64,000 nt of DNA from CBDAQA01 sp965247815. Its GTDB lineage: Bacteria > Planctomycetota > Phycisphaerae > Tepidisphaerales > Tepidisphaeraceae. Below the pieces are notes generated by a model. That model had not been told where the DNA came from and searched no databases. It saw only the letters and a list, made by a program, of their open reading frames with translations. The translations under genes and the position numbers were made by a program. The stretch spans positions 124,001 through 188,000 of the forward strand of contig CBDFHW010000009.1 in the NCBI GenBank assembly GCA_965247815.1, in the 5' to 3' direction. Shown here in pieces: positions 1 through 9,192 of the stretch (position 1 is the stretch's first letter; each line of letters opens with the position of its first letter).

Positions 1-159
1 GCTCGCCGCGGTGTCGATCAGGTTCACGCCAGCGTCGAGCATCAGATTCAGGATACTGGTCGCTTTCTCCTGCTCGGCGTTCAAGTACCCGATCGGGGCG
101 GAACCAAACCCCAGCACCGAGACGTCGAAGCCGGTCTTTCCGAAAGGGTGTTTTGTCAT
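1..159 (-). CDS. Aldo/keto reductase, N-terminal part (cut by window edge)
   Basis: Translating the minus strand from the ATG at 157-159 gives 53 codons, open to the window edge. The protein starts MTKHPFGKTGFDVSVLGFG and contains NLIDTAAS, the pattern of an aldo/keto reductase: the first beta strand, then the start of the (LIDTA) region that carries the catalytic Asp. The family reduces aldehydes, ketones or sugars with NADPH in the cytoplasm. The substrate cannot be told from this fragment. A second, complete family member lies at 17454-18440. The gene is divergent from the radical SAM gene at 376. Confidence 0.85.
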   Translation of the reverse strand, partial: MTKHPFGKTGFDVSVLGFGSAPIGYLNAEQEKATSILNLMLDAGVNLIDTAAS

Positions 160-375
160 AAGCTGGAGTCTAGGAGCGGTCCACGGCCCGTGGAACCAAA
201 GTTCCGAGCGGTTTTCAAAGTAATTGAAGGGAAGAGTCCGGTGCAAAATGGTTGCACGAAATGCCGAACCCGGCTGTTTTTGCAGCGTCGTACCGGGTAC
301 GCTTAGCCGGAGATCGTGGTCGGTGCATGGATGCCGAGCGGCCACAGAGCCTTCCAGTTTTTTCGGAGCTGATTC

Positions 376-2223
376 ATGGAACTCCCCCGTCGCGCGCGTG
401 GTGATGAATTACTAAAACCAGGCGAACTGCTCGGGATCCGGTCCCGGCTCCGGCAGGTCGCGCCCCGGCACGATCTCACGACTGTCATCGCCTGCGCGTT
501 CGACCACCGGACGCGAATGCTCCCGTTCATCTATGCAGACACGCGGATGGCGCCCGCCGGCGTGCGAGGCATCGGGTCGGCCATGGTCGACGCCGGGTTC
601 TCTAAGACCCGAATCGTCCTTCAACAGTGGAACAAGAATTTCCGCCCGTCGCAGATGCGAGTCGACGGCCGCGTCCCCGATCTGTTCATGGTATCGAGCA
701 TGGGATTGCACTCGGGCCAGTGCATGGAACTGATCCGCGACGCGTTGCGGATCGACCCGGCGCACCGCCCGCTGATCATCGCCGGCGGGCCGCACGCGGT
801 GTACCAGCCGTACGAACTGTTCAGCACCAACCCCGACGACCCGACCAGCGCGGATGTAGCCGTCACAGGGGAAGAATTTGTTCTGATGAGCCTTCTCGAA
901 GCGCTGCTGTCGATGCGCGGTGAAGGTGAATCGATGCTGTCGGTTTTCAACCGGGCCCGCACGACCGGTGTGCTCGATGAAATCCCGGGTCTGATGTATC
1001 CCCGTGGCAGGCAACTCGGTGTGGCCGAGGAACTCGTCGACACCGGCGTGCAGCGACTGCTCGGTGATCTGGACGAGCTTCCCGACTCGACCATCGGTTA
1101 CCGATTGCTCGAAGCCCCGAGCAAAAAAGCCACGCTCGCGGCAACCGCCGTCCCCGCCGACCAGATCGCAAAGCTCAGCCCGATTAGCTCCGTGGTCCTT
1201 ACGTTCGGCTGCAAATTCAATTGCCCCTATTGCCCGATCCCGGCTTACAACCAGCGGCAACACCGCCTGAAAAGCCCGGGCCGAATCGTAGAAGAACTGA
1301 CGCTGTTGAACAAAGAGTTCGGCCTGAAGCACTTCTTCGGTGCCGACGACAATTTCTTCAATCACAAGCAGCGGACGCTGGACATCGTGCAGACGATGAA
1401 CGACGCCCGCATCGACGGGAAACCGTTCGGCCGCCGCATCCGCTGGCACACCGAGGTCACCGTCCACGACACGCTGCAGATGAAAGACCACCTGCAGCTC
1501 GTCCACGATTCGGGTTGCCGGGCGCTGTGGCTCGGCGTCGAGGACATGACCGCCACGCTGGTCAACAAAGGTCAGAGCGTCAATAAAACGATCGAGGCGT
1601 TCGGCCTGCTCCGCGACCACGGCATCTGCCCCATGCCGATGATGATGCACCACGATACCCAGCCGCTGTATTCCAAAGGAACCAATTACGGCTTGCTGAA
1701 CCAGATCAACATTCTCCGTAAGGCCGGCGCGGTCTCGCTGCAGGTGCTCATGATGACCCCGTCGGCCGGCACCAAGCTTTACGAAGACACGTTCACCGAC
1801 AAACTGGTGCTGAAGAAGGTCGCGGGCAAAGCCGTCGAACCGCACATGTACGACGGCAATTACGTGATCGCCTCGAAGCACGCCCGGCCGTGGCGCAAGC
1901 AACTGAACATCCTGATGGGTTATCTGTTTTTCTATAACCCGTTCTGGCTGTTGACGCTGCTCGTCGGCAAGAAGACCAAGGTCAAATGGAAGGCCGCCGG
2001 CATGCAGGTGGTCGGGATGCTCGGGTTGAGCCAATCATTCCGCCGGACCAGCGGGTGGGTCTTCCGCCTGATGTTCGGCAAGATCGAACGGCTCGACACA
2101 CCCCCAGCCAGCGCTGCCCCCACGAGCAGCTGCGGGACCCGCGAACCGGCGGCCGGTCTGGTGCAATTGGCTGTGCCGACGCTCGCCAAGCGGGACGCGG
2201 CACCAGAGCTCGCTCCTGCGTAA
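376..2223 (+). CDS. Cobalamin-binding-domain radical SAM protein
   Basis: This 615-residue protein has the layout of class B radical SAM enzymes. Residues about 90-190 look like a Rossmann-type B12-binding domain (PDLFMVSSMG, IIAGGPHAV, DVAVTGEEF). The iron-sulfur motif CKFNCPYC follows, with Cys279, Cys283 and Cys286. The TIM-barrel region contains GADDNFFN and RWHTEVTVHD. Members use S-adenosylmethionine and a [4Fe-4S] cluster, often for methylation or rearrangement of unreactive carbon. The C-terminal 100 residues (FFYNPFWLLTLL, then a Pro/Ala-rich tail) suggest membrane contact. The ATG at 376 has GGAG a few bases upstream. No neighbour indicates a pathway, so the substrate is unknown. 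Confidence 0.85.
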   Translation: MELPRRARGDELLKPGELLGIRSRLRQVAPRHDLTTVIACAFDHRTRMLPFIYADTRMAPAGVRGIGSAMVDAGFSKTRIVLQQWNKNFRPSQMRVDGRVPDLFMVSSMGLHSGQCMELIRDALRIDPAHRPLIIAGGPHAVYQPYELFSTNPDDPTSADVAVTGEEFVLMSLLEALLSMRGEGESMLSVFNRARTTGVLDEIPGLMYPRGRQLGVAEELVDTGVQRLLGDLDELPDSTIGYRLLEAPSKKATLAATAVPADQIAKLSPISSVVLTFGCKFNCPYCPIPAYNQRQHRLKSPGRIVEELTLLNKEFGLKHFFGADDNFFNHKQRTLDIVQTMNDARIDGKPFGRRIRWHTEVTVHDTLQMKDHLQLVHDSGCRALWLGVEDMTATLVNKGQSVNKTIEAFGLLRDHGICPMPMMMHHDTQPLYSKGTNYGLLNQINILRKAGAVSLQVLMMTPSAGTKLYEDTFTDKLVLKKVAGKAVEPHMYDGNYVIASKHARPWRKQLNILMGYLFFYNPFWLLTLLVGKKTKVKWKAAGMQVVGMLGLSQSFRRTSGWVFRLMFGKIERLDTPPASAAPTSSCGTREPAAGLVQLAVPTLAKRDAAPELAPA

Positions 2224-2334
2224 GAGGACGTCTGGGTCTCTGTTAATAGCACACCGCAATTTCGCGGATCGAAACGTGCTGTGAATTCATGCACCCCGGA
2301 GCCAACGGGACGCAGAAAAAACAAAGGATCATTC

Positions 2335-2425
2335 ACCACGGATGGCACTGATTGGCAAGGATAGTTTAAGCGTCGCAAAGAGCTGAGCCTGATTCCTATC
2401 CGTGCCCATCCGTTTTATCCGTGGT
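2335..2425. repeat. Imperfect inverted repeat of CGGAT-type units
   Basis: Two 30-base arms, at 2335-2364 and 2396-2425, are inverted copies matching at 24 of 30 positions, with a 31-base loop. Each arm starts ACCACGGAT and carries spaced GGAT units. A single arm of the same family recurs at 58139-58168. It lies in the 291-base gap between the converging radical SAM gene and the PDZ-like protein. There is no T tract, so a plain intrinsic terminator is doubtful. Confidence 0.75.
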
Positions 2426-2514
2426 CAAAATCTTCCCCGCGTCTGAGCGTAGCTGCGGTTCCGCCGTCAAGGACCATGTCAGGATTGAACGGCACGCGAT
2501 ACTCGCCCACAGAG

Positions 2515-3363
2515 CTATTCGAGGTTTATGCCGGCTTCGACGCGGAGCAGCGGTTCGAAGTTTTCGTTCCAGTAGTCATCCGCCCGCCGCGTTCTTGCGG
2601 CCAGAAACGCGTTTACCGCCTCGGCGGCGCTCTCGGAGTTCGCTGCAACCGGCCTCGGCGCGAGCCGAATCGAAATCCGCACCTGCTCGCCGTCCCGCAG
2701 CACCAGCAGCGTGACCGTCTGGCTGACGAGCGTCAGTTTCTCGGCCAGGCTTCCCGAAAGGTGCGTCTCGGCGTTGGGCGGCTGGAACAACGGCAGGGCC
2801 GGGTCGAGGCAGACGCCCAGGATCATGTCGCCGTCGCGGAGGTAGCGAAAGCTCGGAAAACCCGGCAGCCGTCTGGTGATCGGGACCCCGAGCCGGGCGT
2901 TGGCCATGTCGAACGTCTTCGGCCAGACGACGCCCAGGAAATACGGGCTCTGCGTCCCCGAGGTGTCGGTCTCTCCCGTCGCGACGTCGTATTTTTCACC
3001 GGCCAAAAAAACCTGTTCGACAATGTCCCGCAAAGGCTCGGCCTGATTCGGCAAAAGCGGTCGGCTCTGCTCGACCAGTCGACGGAAGGCGGGTAGATCG
3101 TCGGCGGACATTCCCATCAACTCGACCACCGCACGGTCGCGAATTTTAGGATCTGCGTCGGTCAGCCGTTTGAATGATTGGACGAACCGCGAATCGTCGG
3201 CGAAGCGAACATCCGGCATCGTGCTGGGCGGGTCCGCCCGCGCAACGGCACCGACATGGTCCTGCGCGGCTGATATCGCGAGTGCCGCCGCGGTGAGAAT
3301 TGAAAAGCCGGCCGACGCAGCTTTTCGGTGCCCCGGGTCGAAACTTCTGTTGGCCCAGTTCAT
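2515..3363 (-). CDS. Exported protein with PDZ-like region, function unknown
   Basis: The 282-residue product has an N-terminal hydrophobic stretch (SILTAAALAISAA) consistent with a signal peptide. Residues about 50-110 are helical and could be a HEAT-like repeat (DPKIRDRAVVELMGM). Residues about 140-250 resemble a PDZ fold: YFLGVVWP near the start of the domain, the turn LRDGDMILGVC, then a strand-rich end with VTLLVLRDGEQVRISI. PDZ domains bind peptide C termini, often in periplasmic proteases, but no protease motif is present here. It converges with the radical SAM gene. I do not recognise a named family, and the PDZ call comes from pattern only. Confidence 0.75.
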   Translation of the reverse strand: MNWANRSFDPGHRKAASAGFSILTAAALAISAAQDHVGAVARADPPSTMPDVRFADDSRFVQSFKRLTDADPKIRDRAVVELMGMSADDLPAFRRLVEQSRPLLPNQAEPLRDIVEQVFLAGEKYDVATGETDTSGTQSPYFLGVVWPKTFDMANARLGVPITRRLPGFPSFRYLRDGDMILGVCLDPALPLFQPPNAETHLSGSLAEKLTLVSQTVTLLVLRDGEQVRISIRLAPRPVAANSESAAEAVNAFLAARTRRADDYWNENFEPLLRVEAGINLE

Positions 3364-3398
3364 GGTTTGTCAGACCGGTTCGATATAATTTGCAGCAG

Positions 3399-4496
3399 TT
3401 ATGATTCAGCCAGCTGAACGAGGCGTTCGGCGTTCCGCTGCATCCAATACACCTTTCGCTGGACCATCTGCAGGAACGCCAGCCCGTCGATCTTCACGAA
3501 AGTGCCTGTCGCCGCGATTGGGAAAACCGCCTCGGCGATCAGTGCTTCTATCATCAACCAGGGTATCACGGAAATCTCGCCCTGGCTGACCAGCATCACT
3601 TCATCATAGCCCCGCAGGAACCGTTTGAACCGGCTTTCGTCGAGATAATCGGGCCACTTTGCCACGTCTTCATCCCCGCCGATGATGCTGAACTGAAGAC
3701 AGCCGTTGGCGGTATCGATGATCCGCGGCAGCAGCCGGGCCGAGTCGTAATCGATCACCGCCACCACGCGGTTGTCCCGGAACAACATGTTGCCCGGGTG
3801 CCAGTCGGCGTGCACGATCTGCTTCGGCCATGCCTCGAGCCCCTGCCGCTCGACCATGTCCGAGGCGTGCCGATAACTGTCGAGCAGGAACGTCAGCAGC
3901 GGGTTGATGTCGACGCCCTGCGCGAGCCCGCTGGGCCGGTTGGCAGCGATCGTCCGCAGCCCGTGTTCGACCGCCGGCGCGTGGTGATAGCTCCCGCTGG
4001 GCGGTTGCCATTCCGATTGAAACGTTTCGAGCAGCTTGTGGTACAGCGATAAAATTCGCCCGCTGTCGAACGTGCTTTCTAGCGTCTGCGGATATCCCTG
4101 GCCCGGGATGTATTCGAACATCTCGTAGACAGTGTTCCGCCACTGCAGCATCGAATTGTTTTCACGCCGAGTGCCGATCAGGTGCGGGAGCGGAAACTGC
4201 TTGCCGGCCAGGAACAATTGCAGCGCGTGGCAGAACGCGACCTTGAACGGGTCGTCCTTTCCCCGCGCCCGGCGTTTGAGCAGGAACTTACCCTGCTCGC
4301 TGACAACCAGCAGCTTGGGAGCTTTGCGGGACCCGCGGGGAAACTCGACGATCGAATCAATTACGCCGATGTCGAAATGCGACATCACTATCGCCAGTTC
4401 CTCGGCGGTAAACGTCTCACGACCACCGCCGCGGTTGGACGCGGTTCCCGTACCGGAGATGGCGCTGGGGTTAAGAGGTTCGGGCGATTGGGTCAT
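3399..4496 (-). CDS. Aminoglycoside phosphotransferase-fold (APH/homoserine kinase II-like) protein
   Basis: The start at ATG 4496 gives 365 residues. Extending the frame to 4637 would add a Gly/Arg-rich stretch that does not look like this family. The Brenner-type catalytic loop HADWHPGNMLF and the metal-binding VIDYDSARL are present and mark the eukaryotic-like kinase fold shared by aminoglycoside phosphotransferases and type II homoserine kinases. KFLLKRR upstream supplies the N-lobe lysine. Such proteins phosphorylate small-molecule hydroxyls with ATP in the cytoplasm. Resistance cannot be inferred: the family is broad and there is no resistance context. The gene diverges from the dehydrogenase at 4709. 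Confidence 0.8.
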   Translation of the reverse strand: MTQSPEPLNPSAISGTGTASNRGGGRETFTAEELAIVMSHFDIGVIDSIVEFPRGSRKAPKLLVVSEQGKFLLKRRARGKDDPFKVAFCHALQLFLAGKQFPLPHLIGTRRENNSMLQWRNTVYEMFEYIPGQGYPQTLESTFDSGRILSLYHKLLETFQSEWQPPSGSYHHAPAVEHGLRTIAANRPSGLAQGVDINPLLTFLLDSYRHASDMVERQGLEAWPKQIVHADWHPGNMLFRDNRVVAVIDYDSARLLPRIIDTANGCLQFSIIGGDEDVAKWPDYLDESRFKRFLRGYDEVMLVSQGEISVIPWLMIEALIAEAVFPIAATGTFVKIDGLAFLQMVQRKVYWMQRNAERLVQLAES

Positions 4497-4708
4497 GAAT
4501 CGTCCCAGAGCGCCGGCAGGGCGGCAGGGTCCGGGACATAATACCGGTGATACCCAAAGGGTCAACGCGGCCCCCGGCCGTTCAGTTCGCAGAAATTGCG
4601 ACACGCCGAGACCCCCGACGCCCCGCCGCCGGCGCAATTGACAGCATGCCGTAAAAGCTACATTCTCTGGCCGTCACTTGCCGGTTTCCCTTCGATCGAG
4701 GAACACAG

Positions 4709-5887
4709 ATGGAAAAGGTTCGATTCGGTATCATCGGTCTGGGCAACATGGGGTCGCACCACTCCAATTACCTGGCCGCCGGCGGGGTCGACGGCGCGAC
4801 CCTGGGCGCGATCTGCGACATCGACCCGCAACGCCTCACACAGCTCGGGAGCAAGTACGACGTCCCCCGGTTCGCCAACCACCGCGAGTTGCTGAGTTCC
4901 GGATCGGTCGACGCGATCATCATTGCCGTCCCGCATTACGACCACCCGCCGATTGCCATTGATGCGTTCGCCAAAGGCGTACACGTCATCAGCGAAAAGC
5001 CGGTCGCAGTGTCGGTCAACGCCGCCAGAAAGCTCAACGCCGAAGCCGCGAAATATCCGGACGTAAAGTTCGGCGTCATGTTCAACCAGCGGACCAACGG
5101 TCTTTATCAAAAGCTTCGTGAAGTGATTGCCGACGGCGAGCTCGGTGAAATCACCCGCGTCACCTGGCTCGTGACCGATTGGTTCCGCACCTGGACCTAT
5201 TACGCCAGCGGGGGTTGGCGGGCGACCTGGGCCGGGGAAGGCGGCGGTGTCCTGATCAATCAGTGCCCGCACAACCTCGATCTGATTCAATGGATCCCCG
5301 GCATGATGCCCGACCGGGTCACCGCGGTTGCGTCCATCGGCAAGACACACCCGATCGAAGTCGAAGACGAAGTCAGCGCGATCTTCGAATACCCCAGCGG
5401 CGCGATCGGACACTTCGTCACCACCACCGGTGAAGCGCCCGGCACCAACCGTTTCGAAATCGCCGGCGACCGCGGGTTGATCGTGGCCGAGAACGGCAAG
5501 ATCCGTTTCCGCCGCGCAAGGCACAGCGTCCGCACGGTCCGCGAGACCTCGCCTCTGTCGTTCACCAACGTCGAAACCTGGGACTTCGACATCCCCTACA
5601 AGCCGAGCCCCCCCGACGAACACAAGACGATGACGCAGAACTTCGTCGACGCCGTTCGCAAGGGTACGCCGATGCTCGGGCCGGGCATCGAAGGCGTCCG
5701 CGGTCTGGAAATTGGTAACGCGATGCTGTTGGCCGGGATCACCCGGCAACCCGTGCAACTCCCCGTCGACGGCGACGCCTATGACGCGTTCATCAAGGAC
5801 CTGACCGTAAAATACGGCGGCCGCAAAACACTCGAGACTAAGTCTACCGGCCCGGCCGATCTCGTCGGGTCATTTTCCAAAGTGTGA
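4709..5887 (+). CDS. Gfo/Idh/MocA family NAD(P)-dependent oxidoreductase
   Basis: The 392-residue protein opens with a Rossmann fold (FGIIGLGNMGSHH) and has the family signature ISEKPVAVS near residue 97, whose Lys takes part in catalysis. The second domain is the alpha/beta substrate domain (GGGVLINQCPHNLDLIQW, with the histidine usual for this family). These enzymes oxidise or reduce sugars, inositols or related polyols. Planctomycetes carry many paralogues, and the substrate here is not predictable. The start ATG follows GAACACAG, a weak ribosome site. Length and motif order are complete. Confidence 0.92.
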   Translation: MEKVRFGIIGLGNMGSHHSNYLAAGGVDGATLGAICDIDPQRLTQLGSKYDVPRFANHRELLSSGSVDAIIIAVPHYDHPPIAIDAFAKGVHVISEKPVAVSVNAARKLNAEAAKYPDVKFGVMFNQRTNGLYQKLREVIADGELGEITRVTWLVTDWFRTWTYYASGGWRATWAGEGGGVLINQCPHNLDLIQWIPGMMPDRVTAVASIGKTHPIEVEDEVSAIFEYPSGAIGHFVTTTGEAPGTNRFEIAGDRGLIVAENGKIRFRRARHSVRTVRETSPLSFTNVETWDFDIPYKPSPPDEHKTMTQNFVDAVRKGTPMLGPGIEGVRGLEIGNAMLLAGITRQPVQLPVDGDAYDAFIKDLTVKYGGRKTLETKSTGPADLVGSFSKV

Positions 5888-5937
5888 ACACCGTCTATCT
5901 AATTGCGTAGAGCCGTCGCGACTAATCGCAGTCCAGT

Positions 5938-5957
5938 GCGCGGACCGTGATCCGCGC
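5938..5957. repeat. Short perfect hairpin upstream of the VWA gene
   Basis: GCGCGGA at 5938-5944 pairs perfectly with TCCGCGC at 5951-5957 around a 6-base loop. It sits 20 bases before the preferred ATG at 5977 and covers the alternative GTG at 5947. It could affect translation initiation. No T tract follows, so it is not a normal terminator. Confidence 0.5.
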
Positions 5958-5976
5958 GTATACTGCCGCGAGCCGC

Positions 5977-8268
5977 ATGCTCGCTCGATTCAACGTCTTC
6001 TTTGCCTCACCCGGCCTCCTGCTCGCGGCAATGTCGCTGTGCCTTTGCGTGGCGATCGCCACACTCGTCCGACGACCGGGCCTCGGTCGATGGCCGACGA
6101 CTCTCATCGCGATCGGATGTCTGCTGATCGCGATCGCGGCGAGTGAACCGTCGGTCGACCGGCGTTCTCCGGGATCGGTCACGGTGCTGGTCGATCTGTC
6201 GCCGAGCACCCGCGGCGCGACCTACCGTAACCACGCCGCGCTGAACGCCAGACTCGCGCAACTGCTCGGACATCAACCTTACGAATTACTCGCGTTCGCC
6301 GACGGAAACCGGCCGATACCCGGTGATGATTTTCTGCACGATATCGCGACAGGAAAGACCAGGTTCACACCGCCAACGTCCGACGCCGTCGTCTTGTTCA
6401 GCGACGGCCGGTTTGAATTGCCGGCGACCGGCCCGCCGACCTTTCCGGTGATCGACCCTGCTCTGGAAGAACCCGGGGATGCCGCCGTGACCGCGTTGTC
6501 CTGGGCCGATCGAACTGCCGTCGCGAGTGTCGACAACGGCACAACCCCCCGCTCGCTAAGTTGGTCGAACGCGACCCCGACAACGGCGTTGCAGACGACT
6601 GGTCCATATCAGCAATATGCAAAACCGCTCGGCAAAGAACTGGTCACGGCAACGTTGTCGTCCGGTGATCGATGGCCCGAAAACGACTCGCTTTCGATCG
6701 CGCCCGCCGCCGGTGCCCCCGCCGAGCGCTGGTGGGTCGGCCCCGGTCCGACACCGGCGGGATATCAAGCGCTCAGCCCCGAGACGCTTCCGACATCGGC
6801 CGGTGATTACGTTCGCCCGGAGTTGATCGTGCTTCAGAATATTTCCTCAGATTCGCTGTCGAGCGTGCAGCAGCAGAGGCTCGCCCAGTACGTTGAGATT
6901 TTCGGCGGTGGTCTGGTCGTCGTCGGTGGTGACCATGCTTTCGGGGCCGGTGGTTATCAGGGCACCCCGCTCGACACGCTTTCCCCGCTAGCCAGTTCAC
7001 CGCCGGAGCCTGCGACGCAATGGATCCTGCTTATCGACGGCAGCGGTTCGATGGCCAGCGGCAGCGCCGGTGGCGCGACACCCTGGCAACTCGAATCGGA
7101 CACGGTAACGAAACTCCTCCCCCGCCTTCCGCCGCAAGACCCGGTCGCGATCGGCAGCTTCGCCCAGAAGTTAACGTGGTGGTCGACGTCAAAGTCGGCC
7201 GGGGAGACTGCTCTGCTCCGCTTCCCCCCTGCCGGCGTCTCGCCGAACGGTCCGACGAATCTTGCGCCGGTGCTCCGCGAACTCGCCGCGTCGGCAGTTG
7301 CCGGGCAAGTCGTGCAGTTGCTGGTCATGAGCGATACGGAAACAGATCTGCCGGACCCGGACGCGGTGGCCGATGCAATGCTCGCGAAGAAGATTCACCT
7401 GTACGTGCTCGCGACCGGTCGGGGCAAGGCCCTGGCAGCGCTCCGCATCATCACATCGAAGACAGGCGGATCAGTCGTGGAACAGTTGGACCCGGCGCAA
7501 TGGGTGAATGCCGCCCGCGTGCTGTTGAAGAATGCCGCGCCTCAAAACTACGAGCGCGAAGCCGTGACGCTTCAGCCGGCGCCCGCCGCACCGCCACTCG
7601 GAGCCCGCTCGATCTCGGAATGGAACCGGACCTGGCTACGGTCCGGCGCAGCGCTGCTGGGTTCCTCGGTAAAAAGTCCGCTAATCGCCAGTTGGCACCG
7701 CGGGCTGGGCCGGGTGACGGCAGTGGCATATCCGGCCGCCCCGGCGACGGTCGCCTTGCTCGCGGACCAGATCGCAACCCCCGCGCGGGATCCGAGATTC
7801 TCCGTCGACTACGAAGCCGACTCCACGCTGAAGATCACGGTGAACGCAGTGGAAGGCAATCGATATTTAAACGGTGAATCGCTGTCGCTCGAGATGCTGC
7901 CGGCGGACCCGACCGGACCGCCGTCGTCACAGCCAATCCCGCAGACAGAGCCGGGACGGTACGTTCTCTCGGCTCCCGCGCCCCGGGAATCACAGATCGC
8001 CACTGTGAAGCGCGGCTCGCAGGTGGTGGAACGTTTTGCTGTGTCGGCCCGATACGCGCCCGAGTTCGACGGAATTGGCAACGACCACCCGGCACTGACC
8101 GAACTCGCCCACCGCACCGGTGGCCGCGTCATTCCGATCGGGTTAAACACGCCAATTAATTTCAGTTGGCCGTCGCGATCAAACCCGGTCGGGCCGGAAC
8201 TGGCGTTCGGCGGGTTCGCCTTTGTTGCCGCTGCGCTCGTCCTACACCGCCGGGGTGGCCGGGGTTGA
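5977..8268 (+). CDS. Membrane protein with von Willebrand factor A domain
   Basis: From ATG 5977 the protein has 763 residues; an in-frame GTG at 5947 is possible. Two N-terminal membrane segments (LLLAAMSLCLCVAIATLV and LIAIGCLLIAIAA) and one at the C terminus (FAFVAAALVLHRR) bracket a large exported part. A GATase1-like region (LAQYVEIFGGGLVVVGGDHAFG) precedes a VWA domain with the MIDAS motif DGSGS near residue 353. This arrangement is common in planctomycete BatA-like proteins that sit with MoxR/DUF58 genes. Here it stands alone, far from the MoxR operon at 28.4-33 kb. A role in metal-dependent protein binding is inferred. It overlaps the convergent isomerase gene by 27 bases. Confidence 0.82.
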   Translation: MLARFNVFFASPGLLLAAMSLCLCVAIATLVRRPGLGRWPTTLIAIGCLLIAIAASEPSVDRRSPGSVTVLVDLSPSTRGATYRNHAALNARLAQLLGHQPYELLAFADGNRPIPGDDFLHDIATGKTRFTPPTSDAVVLFSDGRFELPATGPPTFPVIDPALEEPGDAAVTALSWADRTAVASVDNGTTPRSLSWSNATPTTALQTTGPYQQYAKPLGKELVTATLSSGDRWPENDSLSIAPAAGAPAERWWVGPGPTPAGYQALSPETLPTSAGDYVRPELIVLQNISSDSLSSVQQQRLAQYVEIFGGGLVVVGGDHAFGAGGYQGTPLDTLSPLASSPPEPATQWILLIDGSGSMASGSAGGATPWQLESDTVTKLLPRLPPQDPVAIGSFAQKLTWWSTSKSAGETALLRFPPAGVSPNGPTNLAPVLRELAASAVAGQVVQLLVMSDTETDLPDPDAVADAMLAKKIHLYVLATGRGKALAALRIITSKTGGSVVEQLDPAQWVNAARVLLKNAAPQNYEREAVTLQPAPAAPPLGARSISEWNRTWLRSGAALLGSSVKSPLIASWHRGLGRVTAVAYPAAPATVALLADQIATPARDPRFSVDYEADSTLKITVNAVEGNRYLNGESLSLEMLPADPTGPPSSQPIPQTEPGRYVLSAPAPRESQIATVKRGSQVVERFAVSARYAPEFDGIGNDHPALTELAHRTGGRVIPIGLNTPINFSWPSRSNPVGPELAFGGFAFVAAALVLHRRGGRG

Positions 8269-9114
8269 TTCCGCACCTCGCACGAGCCGGTCCAGGAACG
8301 CAAAACTTTTCTCCGCCGCCGACTGCGGGTCCGCCGTGTGGGTGTACAGCTCGACCGTGAGAAACCGGTCGTATGCAATAGACCGCAACGCCTCGGTCAC
8401 GATCGGCCAGGGCAGGCTGCCCTGGCCCGGGATCATGTGGTAATGCTTGCGGCCGGGGATGTCCTCGACGTGCATGTTCCAGATTCGGTCCCGAAGCACG
8501 CGGATCGCGCCGCCGAGATCTTCGCCGAGCACCTGACTGTGGCCGATGTCCAGATTAGCCCCCAGGCGCGGGTGGTTCAACCGGGCGATCCAGTCCGCTA
8601 ATTCCGTCGCGTATTCGATCAACAACCCCGGCTCGCATTCGATGCCGATATTGATGCCGAGTCTATCCGCCCGGTCGAGAATCGGCCGGATCGACTCGGC
8701 GAACTGGGCCGCCGCGCGATCGGGCGGCATGCCACCTAGGCACCGCCCGCTGGTGATGCTGATGTTCGATGCCCCCACTGCTTTAGCAAACTCCAGCGTT
8801 TTAAAAATCAGCCCGGCCCTGTCCGCCCTGTGCACCGGGTTCGGGCTGATCAGGCTCGGTTCGAAATACGGCTCGGGCGGCGCGTCCTTCCAGTATCCGA
8901 ATGAACAATTCGCGTTCACATTGCTGACCTCGAGCCCGAGGCGATCCAATTCCCGGCGAACCTCGAGCGTCTGCCGGTCGTTCAGCGTTCCGGGGTACGC
9001 GTGCGGCGGGTCGGCCAGAATCTCAACGCCCGCGAAGCCCGCGGCTTTGATTCCGCGGAGCGCTTCAGTCAAAGAAAATCTCGTGTAGGCGTTGGTCGAA
9101 AATGCAAGTTTCAT
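8242..9114 (-). CDS. Sugar phosphate isomerase/epimerase (xylose isomerase-like TIM barrel)
   Basis: This 290-residue protein is a complete AP endonuclease 2/xylose isomerase-like TIM barrel: MKLAFSTNAYTRF at the first strand, GFAGVEILADPPHAYP, then metal-site residues in NIGIECEPGLL, LGANLDIGHSQ, MHVEDIPGRKHYH and FLTVELYTHT. These carry the Glu, Asp and His ligands for a divalent metal. Members interconvert keto and aldo sugars or inositol derivatives. Its last 27 bases overlap the end of the VWA gene on the other strand. It diverges from the HAD gene at 9193 across a 78-base gap. The specific substrate is unknown. Confidence 0.88.
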   Translation of the reverse strand: MKLAFSTNAYTRFSLTEALRGIKAAGFAGVEILADPPHAYPGTLNDRQTLEVRRELDRLGLEVSNVNANCSFGYWKDAPPEPYFEPSLISPNPVHRADRAGLIFKTLEFAKAVGASNISITSGRCLGGMPPDRAAAQFAESIRPILDRADRLGINIGIECEPGLLIEYATELADWIARLNHPRLGANLDIGHSQVLGEDLGGAIRVLRDRIWNMHVEDIPGRKHYHMIPGQGSLPWPIVTEALRSIAYDRFLTVELYTHTADPQSAAEKSFAFLDRLVRGAESTPATPAV

Positions 9115-9192
9115 TCGGGCGGAACTCTAGCGCCCCCGTCGACCGGGAACAAGCCGTTGCGACCGGTGACGTGTCGGGCTACCTTCCGTGCG

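Noticed and set aside
412..2034. 540-residue minus-strand frame under the radical SAM gene
   Set aside because: It lies wholly antisense to a gene with clear motifs and is His/Arg/Val-rich without family features; GC-rich codon use opens such frames.
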